Translations under genes and position numbers: made by a program
DNA from: Jeotgalibaca porci
Lineage (GTDB): Bacteria; Bacillota; Bacilli; Lactobacillales; Aerococcaceae
Assembly: GCF_011299095.1 (NCBI RefSeq)
Contig: NZ_CP049889.1
Coordinates: 699,501 to 763,500, forward strand
Direction: 5' to 3'
Length of the DNA: 64,000 bases
Notes under the pieces: generated by a model
What the model saw: only the letters and a program-made list of their open reading frames with translations
Told to the model about the DNA's origin: nothing
Database searches by the model: none
In this document: positions 56,628-64,000 of the stretch, piece after piece
Numbering within the stretch: position 1 is the first letter of the stretch
Layout: each line of letters begins with the position of its first letter

Positions 56628-56891
56628 TTATAAAAACTTCCCACCCGTTGCCCGTTCAATCGCTTCTTTTTTGCCCTTTAAGTATTGTTCATGGCGCTTC
56701 TGTCGTTCCATTCTCTGCCCTGCTCGGAACCTTTTGCCCGCTATCTTGTTATAGTCGGGGTTACGGTCTAACCACTCTTGGCGCTTTATTTGTGCGCCTG
56801 TGCGCCTACAATCATCGCTACAATACTTTGCGTTATTCTTTGGTCTATCGAATAGGCTACCGCATATCGTGCATGTAATGCCATATTTCAA
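56628..56891 (-). CDS. small zinc-finger protein of phage type
   Basis: 87 residues. A zinc-finger of the form C-x2-C (TCTICGSLF) and YCSDDCRR is followed by a very basic helical tail (KIAGKRFRAGQRMERQKRHE). The start is a TTG (56889-56891) with AGGAG 10 nt upstream; no ATG is near. Similar small proteins accompany HNH genes in phages. Probably nucleic-acid binding. Confidence 0.6.
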   Translation of the reverse strand: MKYGITCTICGSLFDRPKNNAKYCSDDCRRTGAQIKRQEWLDRNPDYNKIAGKRFRAGQRMERQKRHEQYLKGKKEAIERATGGKFL

Positions 56892-57147
56892 GGGTTATAC
56901 GCTCCTTTCTGTTGCTGGTTCAATTCCTTATTACTGGTTAGAATAGTTTTCGTGAGAAAATACTCATAGTACAGCTGGATGTCAGCGTTGCAGGGTCTTG
57001 GGGTTCCCCTCCCCCCATCATTCCTACACAATCTAAACAGTAAAGGAATACTTTTTATTTTTTTTAATTAATTTATTTTTCAAAAATATTTTTTTAATTT
57101 ATTTTTTTAATTTTATTTTTTTATTTATTATTTTGTTCGTGCGCTTA
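56892..57147. other. gap with an 80-bp A/T-only tract
   Basis: No gene. Bases from about 57050 to 57130 are almost only A and T, with runs of up to eight T on the plus strand. A GC-rich patch (GGGGTTCCCCTCCCCCC, about 57000-57016) lies next to it. The AT tract is easy to melt and may be a replication or packaging-related site; nothing more can be said. Confidence 0.4.
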
Positions 57148-57510
57148 CTAGTCATTACCCTTGTAAGTTGTCCAGTCCATTGACCATGGTAAATTTCTGT
57201 TCGGGTCGCCCTCGCTTGCGCTGTCACTTGCGGTTACTTTGTTATTCATAAATAACTTATCGCTCTTATCATTGTTACAAACGTTGTGAACAATCTGCAT
57301 GTTATCAATACTGGACGGGTGCCCACCTCTGGATACTGGTATGATGTGGTCGGCTACGGGTGCTAAGGGGTGCGGGAACGATACATTATAATTCAATAGC
57401 TTACCGCATAGGGCGCATACTTCTGTAACCTTCATCAGTTTCTTTTTATTCTTTAGGTATTGCGTGTTGTGTGCGCCTATCTTGTCCGCTCGTAATGGTT
57501 TCTTTGCCAT
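57148..57510 (-). CDS. HNH endonuclease
   Basis: 120 residues. The HNH site is complete: VCALCGKLL for the first zinc Cys pair, VADHIIPVSRGGHPSS with the catalytic His, and NMQIVHNVCNNDKSDK with Asn and the second Cys region. In phages an HNH protein of this size is usually encoded beside the small terminase subunit and needed for packaging. Here no terminase follows on the left, which suggests loss of the structural genes. Confidence 0.88.
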   Translation of the reverse strand: MAKKPLRADKIGAHNTQYLKNKKKLMKVTEVCALCGKLLNYNVSFPHPLAPVADHIIPVSRGGHPSSIDNMQIVHNVCNNDKSDKLFMNNKVTASDSASEGDPNRNLPWSMDWTTYKGND

Positions 57511-57566
57511 GCTTCCACCTCCTAATAAGAGGGCTAGGGATTGCCCTAACCCTCTTTGGTTGTCTG

Positions 57567-57956
57567 TTATAGATTTAAGTTACCTAACATATTCTTTAAT
57601 GCGTTGTGCTTCTCTTCTTCTTCTGCGCTCATCAATCCGTTACGCTTTCTAATCTCTGCTTCGAGTTCCTTCTCGGCTTTCGCTTTGGCTAGCTTTACTT
57701 CTTCATTGGCTTTGGTTTCTTTTTCTTTATGAACATGTTTGCTTACCTTGTCCATGAAGGCTTTCGCTTCCGCCTGCTTCTTTAGTTGCTGGGCGTGTGC
57801 TTCTTCTCTAATCTTCCGCTGGTGTTCTGCACGTTCTGCTTCTGCCTTTTCTGCGCCCTCATACAGTGCGCCAATGTCTAAAATGCCACCTGTACGCTCT
57901 AACTGGTCTGCTAGTTTGTTGCTGTTCTCAATTCGTTTCTTAATGTCTTCGGTCAT
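57567..57956 (-). CDS. coiled-coil hypothetical protein
   Basis: 129 residues, mostly charged helix (Lys/Glu/Ala-rich from residue 33 to 110). No recognised motif. The ATG overlaps the stop of the upstream gene (TAATG). Part of the phage-like operon. Confidence 0.6.
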   Translation of the reverse strand: MTEDIKKRIENSNKLADQLERTGGILDIGALYEGAEKAEAERAEHQRKIREEAHAQQLKKQAEAKAFMDKVSKHVHKEKETKANEEVKLAKAKAEKELEAEIRKRNGLMSAEEEEKHNALKNMLGNLNL

Positions 57957-58171
57957 TATTTATTCGCTCCTTTTACTTTTTCTAATTGGTTTGTACTCAT
58001 TGTTAATACTTCGCCTGTGTCTAATTGAATGTCATAGGTTTTAATGTCATTACCTTGTGCGGGTTCTGCCGTTTCCGTTAATTTAATAACTGTTGCTGGT
58101 ACTCCTTTGTAATAACCTGCTATCGTGCTTTGTACTCTGTCGCCTACGTTTAATTTGTTTTCTTTAATCAT
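57956..58171 (-). CDS. small beta-rich hypothetical protein
   Basis: 71 residues with an SH3- or KOW-like pattern (LNVGDRVQSTIAGYYKGVPA, then YDIQLDTGEVLTMSTNQLEK). Perhaps a small nucleic-acid-binding phage protein. Coupled to the downstream coiled-coil gene. Unknown function. Confidence 0.6.
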   Translation of the reverse strand: MIKENKLNVGDRVQSTIAGYYKGVPATVIKLTETAEPAQGNDIKTYDIQLDTGEVLTMSTNQLEKVKGANK

Positions 58172-58206
58172 TATTTATTCCTCCATTTTTTTATTATTCG
58201 TTCTAT

Positions 58207-58665
58207 TCAGTAAGTTAAATCTTGCACCATGGTTCTTAATGGATCATACGGCTTTTTCTGTGGTGGTTGTGCTAAAGGTAGTAACTCTTTAGGTTTTTGC
58301 ATATAACTTGCCAATCGTTCTGCGTCCGCCTTTAATTCATCTGCATTTGTTCCGTTAAGTTTTCCTGCTAATTCATAAGGGATACCATGCTCTGAAGCTA
58401 CTTGCATTCGTAACATATCCGCTTTATAGCTTTCAATCTCTTGCTTACGTTGCGCTATTTCTGTTTCGTAATCCATACTTTCAAGCTTGTTAATCTGCTC
58501 TTGAAGTTCGATAACTTGTTGTTGCAATGCTTCAGTATCTTTTAATAATTCAGTTGTATTTGTTTTTTCTGCCATTTCTTGCCTTGAGCGTCCATGCTCT
58601 TTCATGATTTCATTAATGACTTCTTTTTTTTCTATTCCTAATTCTTCTAGAAAGCTACGTTTCAT
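58207..58665 (-). CDS. Gp20-like capsid scaffolding protein
   Basis: 152 residues. The N-terminus FLEELGIEKKEVINEIMKEH resembles the start of phage scaffolding proteins of the Gp20 group, followed by a long coiled coil (residues 40-95, QQQVIELQEQINKLES) and a helical C-terminal half. If real, it would be strange here, since no capsid or portal gene is adjacent: in satellites such proteins can redirect helper capsids. The assignment is tentative. Starts in TAATG overlap with the gene upstream. Confidence 0.5.
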   Translation of the reverse strand: MKRSFLEELGIEKKEVINEIMKEHGRSRQEMAEKTNTTELLKDTEALQQQVIELQEQINKLESMDYETEIAQRKQEIESYKADMLRMQVASEHGIPYELAGKLNGTNADELKADAERLASYMQKPKELLPLAQPPQKKPYDPLRTMVQDLTY

Positions 58666-59279
58666 TATTCGTCCTCTCCTTCCTCTGTATGTTGTTGTAG
58701 CTGTAATGCGCCATGTCCATTAGTGATATATTCTAGCCAATTGATAAGCGAGTAATCACGGTACTTGTTTTCTAAGCTATCTAAGTGTACTTTCGTTCCT
58801 GTTACGGTGGTTGTTTCTGCGTGATCCTTGTAAAGGGTATGTTGCAATTTATGTAACAACTCTTGCCCTGCTTGTAACACTGGCTCAAAATCTTCTTTAA
58901 TCTGCACCAACTCTTTAAGCAATGCGCCTGCTTTTGCTTTGCTTTCGTTGTTTAGCTGGTCTAGTTCCGCCATAATGCGGGCAGTGTATGCGGTGTAATC
59001 TTCTTCACTGATATAAGGATCGTTCTTAATCTCGTCCAGCTTGGCTAAATAGAAGTCGGCAATATCTTTTGCGGTGCGTTGTTCTTGGTTCGCTTTGGCA
59101 AATGCTTTTGCGTTATCCTCCTGCTTCGCTTTAATCGCTTCATTGACCGCTTCCGCTTTGCTGGCTTTCGCTACCTCAACTTCTTCTAATAGCTTGCCCT
59201 CTTTCTCTTTACCTTTAAGAAGGAATGCGGTTAATTCTTCATCAATTTGTTTTAATGTCTGCATTGTTTTGTTTGTCAT
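58665..59279 (-). CDS. long coiled-coil hypothetical protein
   Basis: 204 residues, almost wholly helical and charged, with Ala/Lys/Glu heptads from about 20 to 150, then a short globular end (YRDYSLINWLEYITNGHGAL). No known family recognised. Perhaps a structural or regulatory partner of the Gp20-like protein with which it overlaps by 1 bp. Confidence 0.6.
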   Translation of the reverse strand: MTNKTMQTLKQIDEELTAFLLKGKEKEGKLLEEVEVAKASKAEAVNEAIKAKQEDNAKAFAKANQEQRTAKDIADFYLAKLDEIKNDPYISEEDYTAYTARIMAELDQLNNESKAKAGALLKELVQIKEDFEPVLQAGQELLHKLQHTLYKDHAETTTVTGTKVHLDSLENKYRDYSLINWLEYITNGHGALQLQQHTEEGEDE

Positions 59280-59293
59280 ATATTCATGCCCCT

Positions 59294-59509
59294 TTAATAT
59301 TTTCTAGTTTGTCTTTCTTCTGCTAACTGCTTCTTTAATTTGTTTCTTCTTCTATGGTTGCGCCTGTTCTTCTTAGTGCTTGGCTTCATGTAATAAGTTA
59401 GGCTAGTAATTAAGCTTGTGTTTTTATTTAGTTCTTTGATTGCTTCATCTATTTCTTTTTCAGTCAATGGTCTTTGGGCTGTTATCATCTTCAATGGTTC
59501 GCCCCTCAT
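59294..59509 (-). CDS. small basic hypothetical protein
   Basis: 71 residues or 64 from the second Met (59488). The C-terminal half is strongly basic (STKKNRRNHRRRNKLKKQLA), which suggests nucleic-acid binding. It starts directly after the stop of the upstream gene. Confidence 0.55.
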   Translation of the reverse strand: MRGEPLKMITAQRPLTEKEIDEAIKELNKNTSLITSLTYYMKPSTKKNRRNHRRRNKLKKQLAEERQTRKY

Positions 59510-59863
59510 CTATAAATTCCAATGCTCTAAAAAATCGCAAATAGTTGCTTCAGCCTGTGAGTAATCTCCACTCCTTAAGTCGTCCAGTGCTAAATAAAAC
59601 ATTCTTTTTGTATCGCTTCTAAAGTATTCGTCAATCGCTTCTTCTTCTTCAAGATCAATTAGTTTCACTTCATCGCCTGTCTTATTAGAAAAATCGAATA
59701 AGTATCTGGGTGTATTGTTATCTCCGTTATAATACTCATTATGTTTCAAGAGAAGCCTAGTATGTTTTCTACCGTCTAAGCCATTCATCAACTCAATCAA
59801 CTGATTTTTACTAAATGCTTTTGATTTATATAAATTGTTTCCTTGATACCAAAGACCTTGCAT
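59510..59863 (-). CDS. hypothetical protein
   Basis: 117 residues, mixed alpha/beta. FDFSNKTGDEVKLIDLEEEE and a C-terminal helical part (ALDDLRSGDYSQAEATICDF) are seen. No motif known to me. Member of the phage-like operon. Confidence 0.6.
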   Translation of the reverse strand: MQGLWYQGNNLYKSKAFSKNQLIELMNGLDGRKHTRLLLKHNEYYNGDNNTPRYLFDFSNKTGDEVKLIDLEEEEAIDEYFRSDTKRMFYLALDDLRSGDYSQAEATICDFLEHWNL

Positions 59864-59892
59864 TTAAACCACTCCTCAACTTTGATAAGCTA

Positions 59893-60288
59893 CTACATCA
59901 ACTGCTTATGTCTGCCCCTTTCTAGTCGTTCTAACGCTTCATAACGTCGTCTGTTTTTTTCTAGCGTTTCTTTTAGCATTCTGTCGTTGCGTTCCTTCAA
60001 TAAAGGCTGAACGATAGAATGAAGTTTCGCTTCAATTCGTGTACGCTCTTTTGTATAGCGGTAATCCGTTAAGCCATACTGTTTGCTCATAACTTTATCT
60101 GGTTGGGGTTTACCATCTGTTTTTATGTATTTTTCCATTAAGAATGAACGTTCACTTTCTGTAAGTTGCTTCAAGCCATGATATAAGATTTTGAGTTCTT
60201 CTTTATCGTTTTTTGACAAACGCTCTAGCTTTATACCCCACGCCTTTAAATAATGGTTGTATGTCATGTTGCACCTCCGATTACTCAT
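59893..60288 (-). CDS. small helical phage-type protein, paralog of the next gene
   Basis: 131 residues, or 124 from the Met at 60267. The region LYHGLKQLTESERSFLMEKY followed by MSKQYGLTDYRYTKERTRIE matches the same region of the upstream gene. The pattern, two helices then a possible HTH, resembles ArpU- or sigma-like phage late regulators. Its start overlaps the upstream stop by 4 nt. Confidence 0.6.
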   Translation of the reverse strand: MSNRRCNMTYNHYLKAWGIKLERLSKNDKEELKILYHGLKQLTESERSFLMEKYIKTDGKPQPDKVMSKQYGLTDYRYTKERTRIEAKLHSIVQPLLKERNDRMLKETLEKNRRRYEALERLERGRHKQLM

Positions 60289-60659
60289 TCCCTCGGTATG
60301 TATCTCAACCCCGTTATGATGTCCTCACGCCCTTTATCTCGGCTTACTTTCGGTGTATCTGCGAATGGAACAAAGCCCGTTTCTGCATGTAATTTGTCCA
60401 TTTCTGGTTTGATATAACCATTAAGCTTTGTTTCTATTTTTCTGCGTTGTTTCCTATAATCTTTTAGCGAAATGCCTGTTAAATCGCTACCTTTTGAGTC
60501 TGTTATCTTGCCTGTTTTATGGTGGTAGTGATTAGCTAAGAATTGCCGTTCTGCCTGCGTTAATTGGCTCAACCCTTTGTAAAGGTTCTTCATGTTCTCA
60601 AAGTTGATATAGTCCAATTTATCCGCTTGCTGGTCGTATCTATGCCAATTATTTAGCAA
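60285..60659 (-). CDS. small helical phage-type protein, paralog of the previous gene
   Basis: 124 residues. LYKGLSQLTQAERQFLANHY and TGISLKDYRKQRRKIETKL align with its downstream neighbour at the same spacing, about one third identical by eye, so the two arose by tandem duplication. Possible DNA-binding regulators; not proven. Confidence 0.6.
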   Translation of the reverse strand: MLNNWHRYDQQADKLDYINFENMKNLYKGLSQLTQAERQFLANHYHHKTGKITDSKGSDLTGISLKDYRKQRRKIETKLNGYIKPEMDKLHAETGFVPFADTPKVSRDKGREDIITGLRYIPRE

Positions 60660-60698
60660 GTATTTCGTTGCTTGGTTTTTTTGTGCTGTTTTTATTTT

Positions 60699-61190
60699 TT
60701 ACACCCCCAATATATGAAGCATTTCATTAAAGGAATCTTCAAAATTATCTTCTTCCAGCGGATTAAGTCCGATATAAGGAGCGGGTTTTACCTTGTCAAA
60801 ACGATAACTAACCGCTTCTTCAATCTCTGCTATTTCTTCTTCAAGTAAACGATCTAACTTGTCGTTTATGTGCGGTGCGTGTTCCTTGTACTTAAAGAAG
60901 TAGTAACGCCTGCTCTCTCTCGATATTTCTTTTAAGAAGCGGTTAAAGTGTTTTAACTTAAATTTCATGATGGTTATATGTCGTTCTGCGTTCTGTTGGG
61001 CTGATACGTGATTGATTACCTCTGGTTCAATTCTGAAGGCTACCCTGCGTATATCTTCATCTTCAATGTAATTGGAGGGATAACGGTTTATTTCTCTGTA
61101 ATTCCGCTCCCTCTGCGCCATGCGTTTACGTGTTTTAATAATGCGTTTATTCAAGTAAAAATAACTCTCGATTAATCCTTCATCTACCAC
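60699..61190 (-). CDS. hypothetical phage-type protein
   Basis: 163 residues, helical, Arg/Lys/Glu-rich, with SRRYYFFKYKEHAPHINDKL and a C-terminal acidic tail (NPLEEDNFEDSFNEM). Possibly related in general shape to ArpU/late-regulator proteins, but I recognise no family. Confidence 0.55.
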   Translation of the reverse strand: MVDEGLIESYFYLNKRIIKTRKRMAQRERNYREINRYPSNYIEDEDIRRVAFRIEPEVINHVSAQQNAERHITIMKFKLKHFNRFLKEISRESRRYYFFKYKEHAPHINDKLDRLLEEEIAEIEEAVSYRFDKVKPAPYIGLNPLEEDNFEDSFNEMLHILGV

Positions 61191-61224
61191 CTACCCACCA
61201 CCAATTAATTAATTCTAGTGTGCG

Positions 61225-61386
61225 TTATACGTTATCTACGCTTGTTTCGATACCATGCAAGCCACTCTTAATATTTCTAGCCACAACTAACTGCATTGCA
61301 TAATCAATTAGTTTTTCTTTCGGTAAATCTTGAAAGAGTTCTTCTTCCTGCAATACTTCTACCATGTCTTTTACTTCGTCTAGCAT
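61225..61386 (-). CDS. 53-residue hypothetical protein
   Basis: Short gene supported by ATG at 61384-61386, GGAGA 7 nt upstream and stop TAA at 61225-61227. The product begins MLDEVKDMVEVLQEEE and is acidic and helical. It lies in the operon between the 163-residue gene and the next small gene, in a gap that would otherwise be empty. Confidence 0.65.
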   Translation of the reverse strand: MLDEVKDMVEVLQEEELFQDLPKEKLIDYAMQLVVARNIKSGLHGIETSVDNV

Positions 61387-61402
61387 TTTTTTATCTCCTT
61401 TT

Positions 61403-61594
61403 TCAGAAAGTATCTTTTGTAGTCAATTCCATATAGTCCGATTTAATGAAAATGTGTCTTTTACCGTTAAAATCTTTTATTGTTACCCTTACCATGTCGT
61501 TGTGATCTATTTCTATTACGTTATCTTTGCCCACTTCATAAGTACGGTATGCCATACCATCGAAATATTTCACTTTTGCGATTTTATCTAACAT
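61403..61594 (-). CDS. small beta-rich hypothetical protein
   Basis: 63 residues, IAKVKYFDGMAYRTYEVG and VRVTIKDFNGKRHIFIKS, an all-beta pattern. It has AGGAGATAAAA before its ATG. First gene after the repeat-containing region at 61.6-61.8 kb, which probably holds its promoter. Confidence 0.6.
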   Translation of the reverse strand: MLDKIAKVKYFDGMAYRTYEVGKDNVIEIDHNDMVRVTIKDFNGKRHIFIKSDYMELTTKDTF

Positions 61595-61615
61595 TTCGGT
61601 TTTATCTCCTTTTTT

Positions 61616-61826
61616 GTAACTTGTAACTGCCTGTGTAACCCTTGAAAGTGTTGGTACACAAGGGGTTTTTTCTAATAGTTACAAGTTACATTTTTTTATA
61701 CACTATCTGATATACCTATATACATAACCATTTTTAAAAATTTTTATATAATGTAACTTGTAACCAAAGCTATATAATCGTTGTTATATCAACATTTGTA
61801 GAAGTTACAAAATAGTTACAAGTTAC
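61616..61826. repeat. four GTAACTTGTAAC repeats in alternating orientation
   Basis: 12-bp sites at 61616-61627 (+), 61678-61689 (-), 61753-61764 (+) and 61815-61826 (-), each a direct repeat GTAAC-TT-GTAAC. Start-to-start spacing is 62, 75 and 62 bp, a symmetric layout. The region is very AT-rich between sites 2 and 3. It lies between the helicase gene and the small-gene operon: a replication origin with iteron-like sites or a repressor-operator region. Confidence 0.7.
61637..61668. terminator. hairpin between repeat sites 1 and 2
   Basis: AACCCTTG and CAAGGGGTT can pair (one bulged G) with a 14-nt loop; the plus strand ends in T6. In the minus direction it may end the helicase transcript. 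Confidence 0.45.
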
Positions 61827-61834
61827 AAAACTTT

Positions 61835-63178
61835 TCATTTTTTTCTAGCGTAACCCCTAACGGTTTTCCCGTTGATTTTCACTGGTTTAGCTTCCCAACC
61901 GTCTATATTGTCCAAAAATAGTTTAACTTTTTTGCTGATGTTTTTTTCGTTACGGTCGCTGTTCTCAACTTTCATGACAACTGCCATGATTTCTTTTACT
62001 GTCGTTTTAGATATGAGTTCTTCTCCATCAACTTTCCCTTCTTGATATTCCAGGAAGTGATTTCTCTTTTCCCACTTTGTAAAGTTGTACCATTCTTTCG
62101 GTACGGTCATATTCAGATAATCTTGAATATCTTCCATGGCGGTACTGTATTCGGTTGCCTGTTTACGGTATTCATCCGCAATAGTATCAACTACAATATC
62201 TTCTGAATCTGTTTTATCAATGTACGGTTTAATACCATCTTTATATAATATGAACGCCTCCGCCCAAATTTGTTGAATGGTGTATTTGTCCAGGGTGAAA
62301 ACATTTTTAGAAGGTTTCCCTTTTGAATGTAGTGGGAAGAAGCGCCTATTACCTGTAAAGTCTGATAGATACTGTTCTGGGTTTGTCGTACCAATAAAAG
62401 CAACTGTCCGCTTCATGGTTTGAGTTAATCTTTCATACGGGAAGCGTACTTTATCCTCACTTGCACTTATGAAGTTCTTCATGGTATCGGTATCTGTGGA
62501 TCTCATGCTAGATAACTCACCTAATTCAACAATCCAAGTACCAACCAATAGCTGGTAATCGTCCTTGTTTTTTCCCAATCCTTTTAATGAATCGGTGAAG
62601 TATTTCCCGCCCAACTTGCTGGCTAAGGTACTTTTTCCCAATCCTTGCGCACCTTGCAAAACGGGTACAATCTCAAACTTTGAACCTGGTTCATATATAC
62701 GTTTTACTGCACCAGCAAGCCATTTTTTTGCAACTGCCCTGGTATAAACATTGTCCTCTGCTCCCATGTAATCAATGAATAATGTTTCTGCTCTGGGGCA
62801 TTCGTCCCATGGTGTACGTTCAATCAAGTCTTTCACGGGATGGTATTTATTCTGGTGGGCAACTTCTTCTAAGGCTACAAACATATCATCCTTAGTAAAC
62901 TTCATGTAAAGTTGCTTCTCTACATCTAACAATTTTTTGTTAATGAATTTGTCATTAATCGGCTCTTTATTCATTTCAATTTCATGTGTAAATTCATTGA
63001 AAGTTAGTTTTTTATGCGCTGGATCTGTTTTTAGCATGATGACCAGGTTCGTTCTAAATTTTAGTATGTTCCCATGTTCATCCGTCAAATACAGTGGTGA
63101 AGTATTATCCTTCAGTTTTTTGGACTGCGCTTTATCCGCTTCTTGTGCGATTTCTTTCAGTGTATCGGGTAATTCCAT
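61835..63178 (-). CDS. VapE-like (virulence-associated E) helicase
   Basis: 447 residues. The P-loop ATPase of the VirE/VapE family: Walker A VLQGAQGLGKSTLAS near residue 180, Walker B region WIVELGELSS, and then sensor FIGTTNPEQYL and GNRRFFPLH. The ERTPWDECPRAETLFIDYMG lead-in is characteristic of the family. It acts as replicative helicase of phage satellites with the primase-like protein encoded 5 bp upstream. Confidence 0.9.
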   Translation of the reverse strand: MELPDTLKEIAQEADKAQSKKLKDNTSPLYLTDEHGNILKFRTNLVIMLKTDPAHKKLTFNEFTHEIEMNKEPINDKFINKKLLDVEKQLYMKFTKDDMFVALEEVAHQNKYHPVKDLIERTPWDECPRAETLFIDYMGAEDNVYTRAVAKKWLAGAVKRIYEPGSKFEIVPVLQGAQGLGKSTLASKLGGKYFTDSLKGLGKNKDDYQLLVGTWIVELGELSSMRSTDTDTMKNFISASEDKVRFPYERLTQTMKRTVAFIGTTNPEQYLSDFTGNRRFFPLHSKGKPSKNVFTLDKYTIQQIWAEAFILYKDGIKPYIDKTDSEDIVVDTIADEYRKQATEYSTAMEDIQDYLNMTVPKEWYNFTKWEKRNHFLEYQEGKVDGEELISKTTVKEIMAVVMKVENSDRNEKNISKKVKLFLDNIDGWEAKPVKINGKTVRGYARKK

Positions 63179-63183
63179 TTAGC

Positions 63184-64000
63184 TTACCTCCTCCCTTTCT
63201 GATTGTTTTTCTTCGTGATACTTTCGATAATTTTCAAGAATTCTTTATCATCTAATGGTGGTTCAACGAATTGCTGGTTCATCGTCCAAAGAAAGCCCAT
63301 CGCTAAACTTGGTTGCATGTTTGCCCGCAAAAGCGTTCCGTATGCCCTCGCCATAAAGCTATTGCGTCCGCCTTCGCTTACGGATTCTGTTAGTTCTTCT
63401 AATAACTGAATGACTTTCCCTTTACCGTTTGTGGTGCGTTGATAACCCGTTTGTAAATTGAAGTTATGGCTGGGCTGTTTTTCAAGTTCCCTCTTGTACT
63501 CGTTTGAGTTGGTAATTTTTTGAAGAAATACATCTACAGGGATAGCTTCGCCACGGTCGTGGTATATTCGGCTCACATGCTCGCTGTACTGCGTTATCAC
63601 GGGTGCGCCTTGTCCTTGTGACCATGTTTTATTACTGCTGTCAAACGTGAAATTAACGCCTAATTCCAAACTTATACCAAACAGTAATTTTTCATATTCT
63701 GTAGCATTTACCGAACGATCTAACTCCAATACCAACCGATAGCGGATATTATCTTCTTTGTATTTCAAAGTTGGATATAAGCAATAATTACACCCCTTCA
63801 AAATTTCATTGACTTTGGAAAGGAACGTTGCTTCTGATTCGTGTATATCGTCAAAATCGAGAAGCAAAAGACTGCGACTGAATACATTCTCGTTATTCCT
63901 TTTTAAGTTTCCGGTCATTTGTCCAGCAATTACAATATTCATTTTAAATAGCTTGATTGCCTTTTCTTCATCTTCATTAGTAGGATATTCAAACCGCTGT
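63184..64000 (-). CDS. primase-like protein, N-terminal part outside the window
   Basis: The open frame runs past the Met at 63942 to the right edge (encoding RFEYPTNEDEEKAIKLFK before it). The SRSLLLLDFDDI strand holds the Asp pair of archaeo-eukaryotic primase-polymerase domains, and TGNLKRNNENVF just before is the usual GG-x-L-x-GRRK-like lead. The family has another 60-90 residues before this, so the true start is outside. The C-terminal part (AYGTLLRANMQPSLAMGFLW) is a primase-C-like helical domain. Works with the VapE-like helicase. Confidence 0.8.
   Translation of the reverse strand, partial: QRFEYPTNEDEEKAIKLFKMNIVIAGQMTGNLKRNNENVFSRSLLLLDFDDIHESEATFLSKVNEILKGCNYCLYPTLKYKEDNIRYRLVLELDRSVNATEYEKLLFGISLELGVNFTFDSSNKTWSQGQGAPVITQYSEHVSRIYHDRGEAIPVDVFLQKITNSNEYKRELEKQPSHNFNLQTGYQRTTNGKGKVIQLLEELTESVSEGGRNSFMARAYGTLLRANMQPSLAMGFLWTMNQQFVEPPLDDKEFLKIIESITKKNNQKGRR

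Larger units (their letters stand above)
56355..64000 (-). mobile_element. phage- or satellite-like gene cluster, right end outside the window
   Basis: Fifteen mostly small, tightly packed leftward genes, many overlapping by 1-4 bp. Primase-like and VapE-like helicase genes lie at the right, small unknown and coiled-coil proteins in the middle, and an HNH endonuclease near the left end. The content fits a phage-inducible satellite or the early part of a prophage. No integrase, repressor, portal, capsid or terminase is in view. Confidence 0.65.

Overview
The window looks like chromosomal DNA of a low-GC Gram-positive bacterium of the Lactobacillales. A Carnobacteriaceae-like host is my best guess, but it rests on gene content and not on a marker gene. 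Strong AGGAGG-type ribosome sites, CcpA-type cre boxes, lipoproteins, a Wzy-type exopolysaccharide (EPS) locus with a bacterial tyrosine kinase, and a sugar operon in the order known from Listeria innocua all fit this.

1-21.9 kb: an EPS/capsule locus, all coding genes on the minus strand. Read in transcription order from 21.9 kb: a priming sugar-phosphate transferase, an epimerase/reductase, three family-4 glycosyltransferases, a Wzy-like polymerase, a Wzx flippase and an O-acetyltransferase. Then come the chain-length/kinase/phosphatase trio (CpsC, CpsD, CpsB), a membrane-anchored CapD/WbpM-type 4,6-dehydratase, a three-gene set that looks like a UDP-uronate module (UDP-glucuronate 4-epimerase, galacturonokinase-like GHMP kinase, nucleotidyltransferase), and dTDP-rhamnose genes rfbA, rfbC and a partial rfbB. 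Two decayed insertion sequences on the plus strand (IS21-like at 13.4-15.5 kb, IS4-like at 9.8-10.7 kb) split the locus.

22.3-36.4 kb: accessory and scavenging genes. These are an AraC-type regulator, a metallo-beta-lactamase-fold hydrolase with a GPH sugar symporter, a deletion scar that joins a truncated PRD/Mga-like regulator to a truncated family-20 hexosaminidase, a Fic protein with a repeated operator-like sequence, three zinc-ribbon membrane proteins next to a broken partial duplicate of one of them, a GH3 lipoprotein hexosaminidase, and a double-domain RidA gene broken by two in-frame TAA codons.

36.6-56 kb: rluF; a beta-1,2-glucooligosaccharide operon (solute-binding protein, two permeases, GH3 beta-glucosidase, GH94 phosphorylase, LacI) behind a promoter with a LacI-type operator; a creatininase-family protein; an intact IS3/IS150-group element that landed in the loop of a transcription terminator; a second GPH symporter; YdbS/YdbT-like PH-domain proteins; a small lipoprotein; and a NERD-domain protein. 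Four intergenic places in this part carry a mosaic repeat family: 36-38 bp palindromes spaced on a 52-bp period, in the same type order at two loci. This is the most unusual feature I found.

56.3-64 kb (open at the right edge): a leftward cluster of small phage/satellite-type genes. It has a primase-like protein, a VapE-like helicase, a region with four regularly spaced repeats, two paralogous small proteins, a Gp20-like scaffolding protein and an HNH endonuclease. No integrase, capsid, portal or terminase gene is visible, so it is either part of a satellite or the remains of a prophage.
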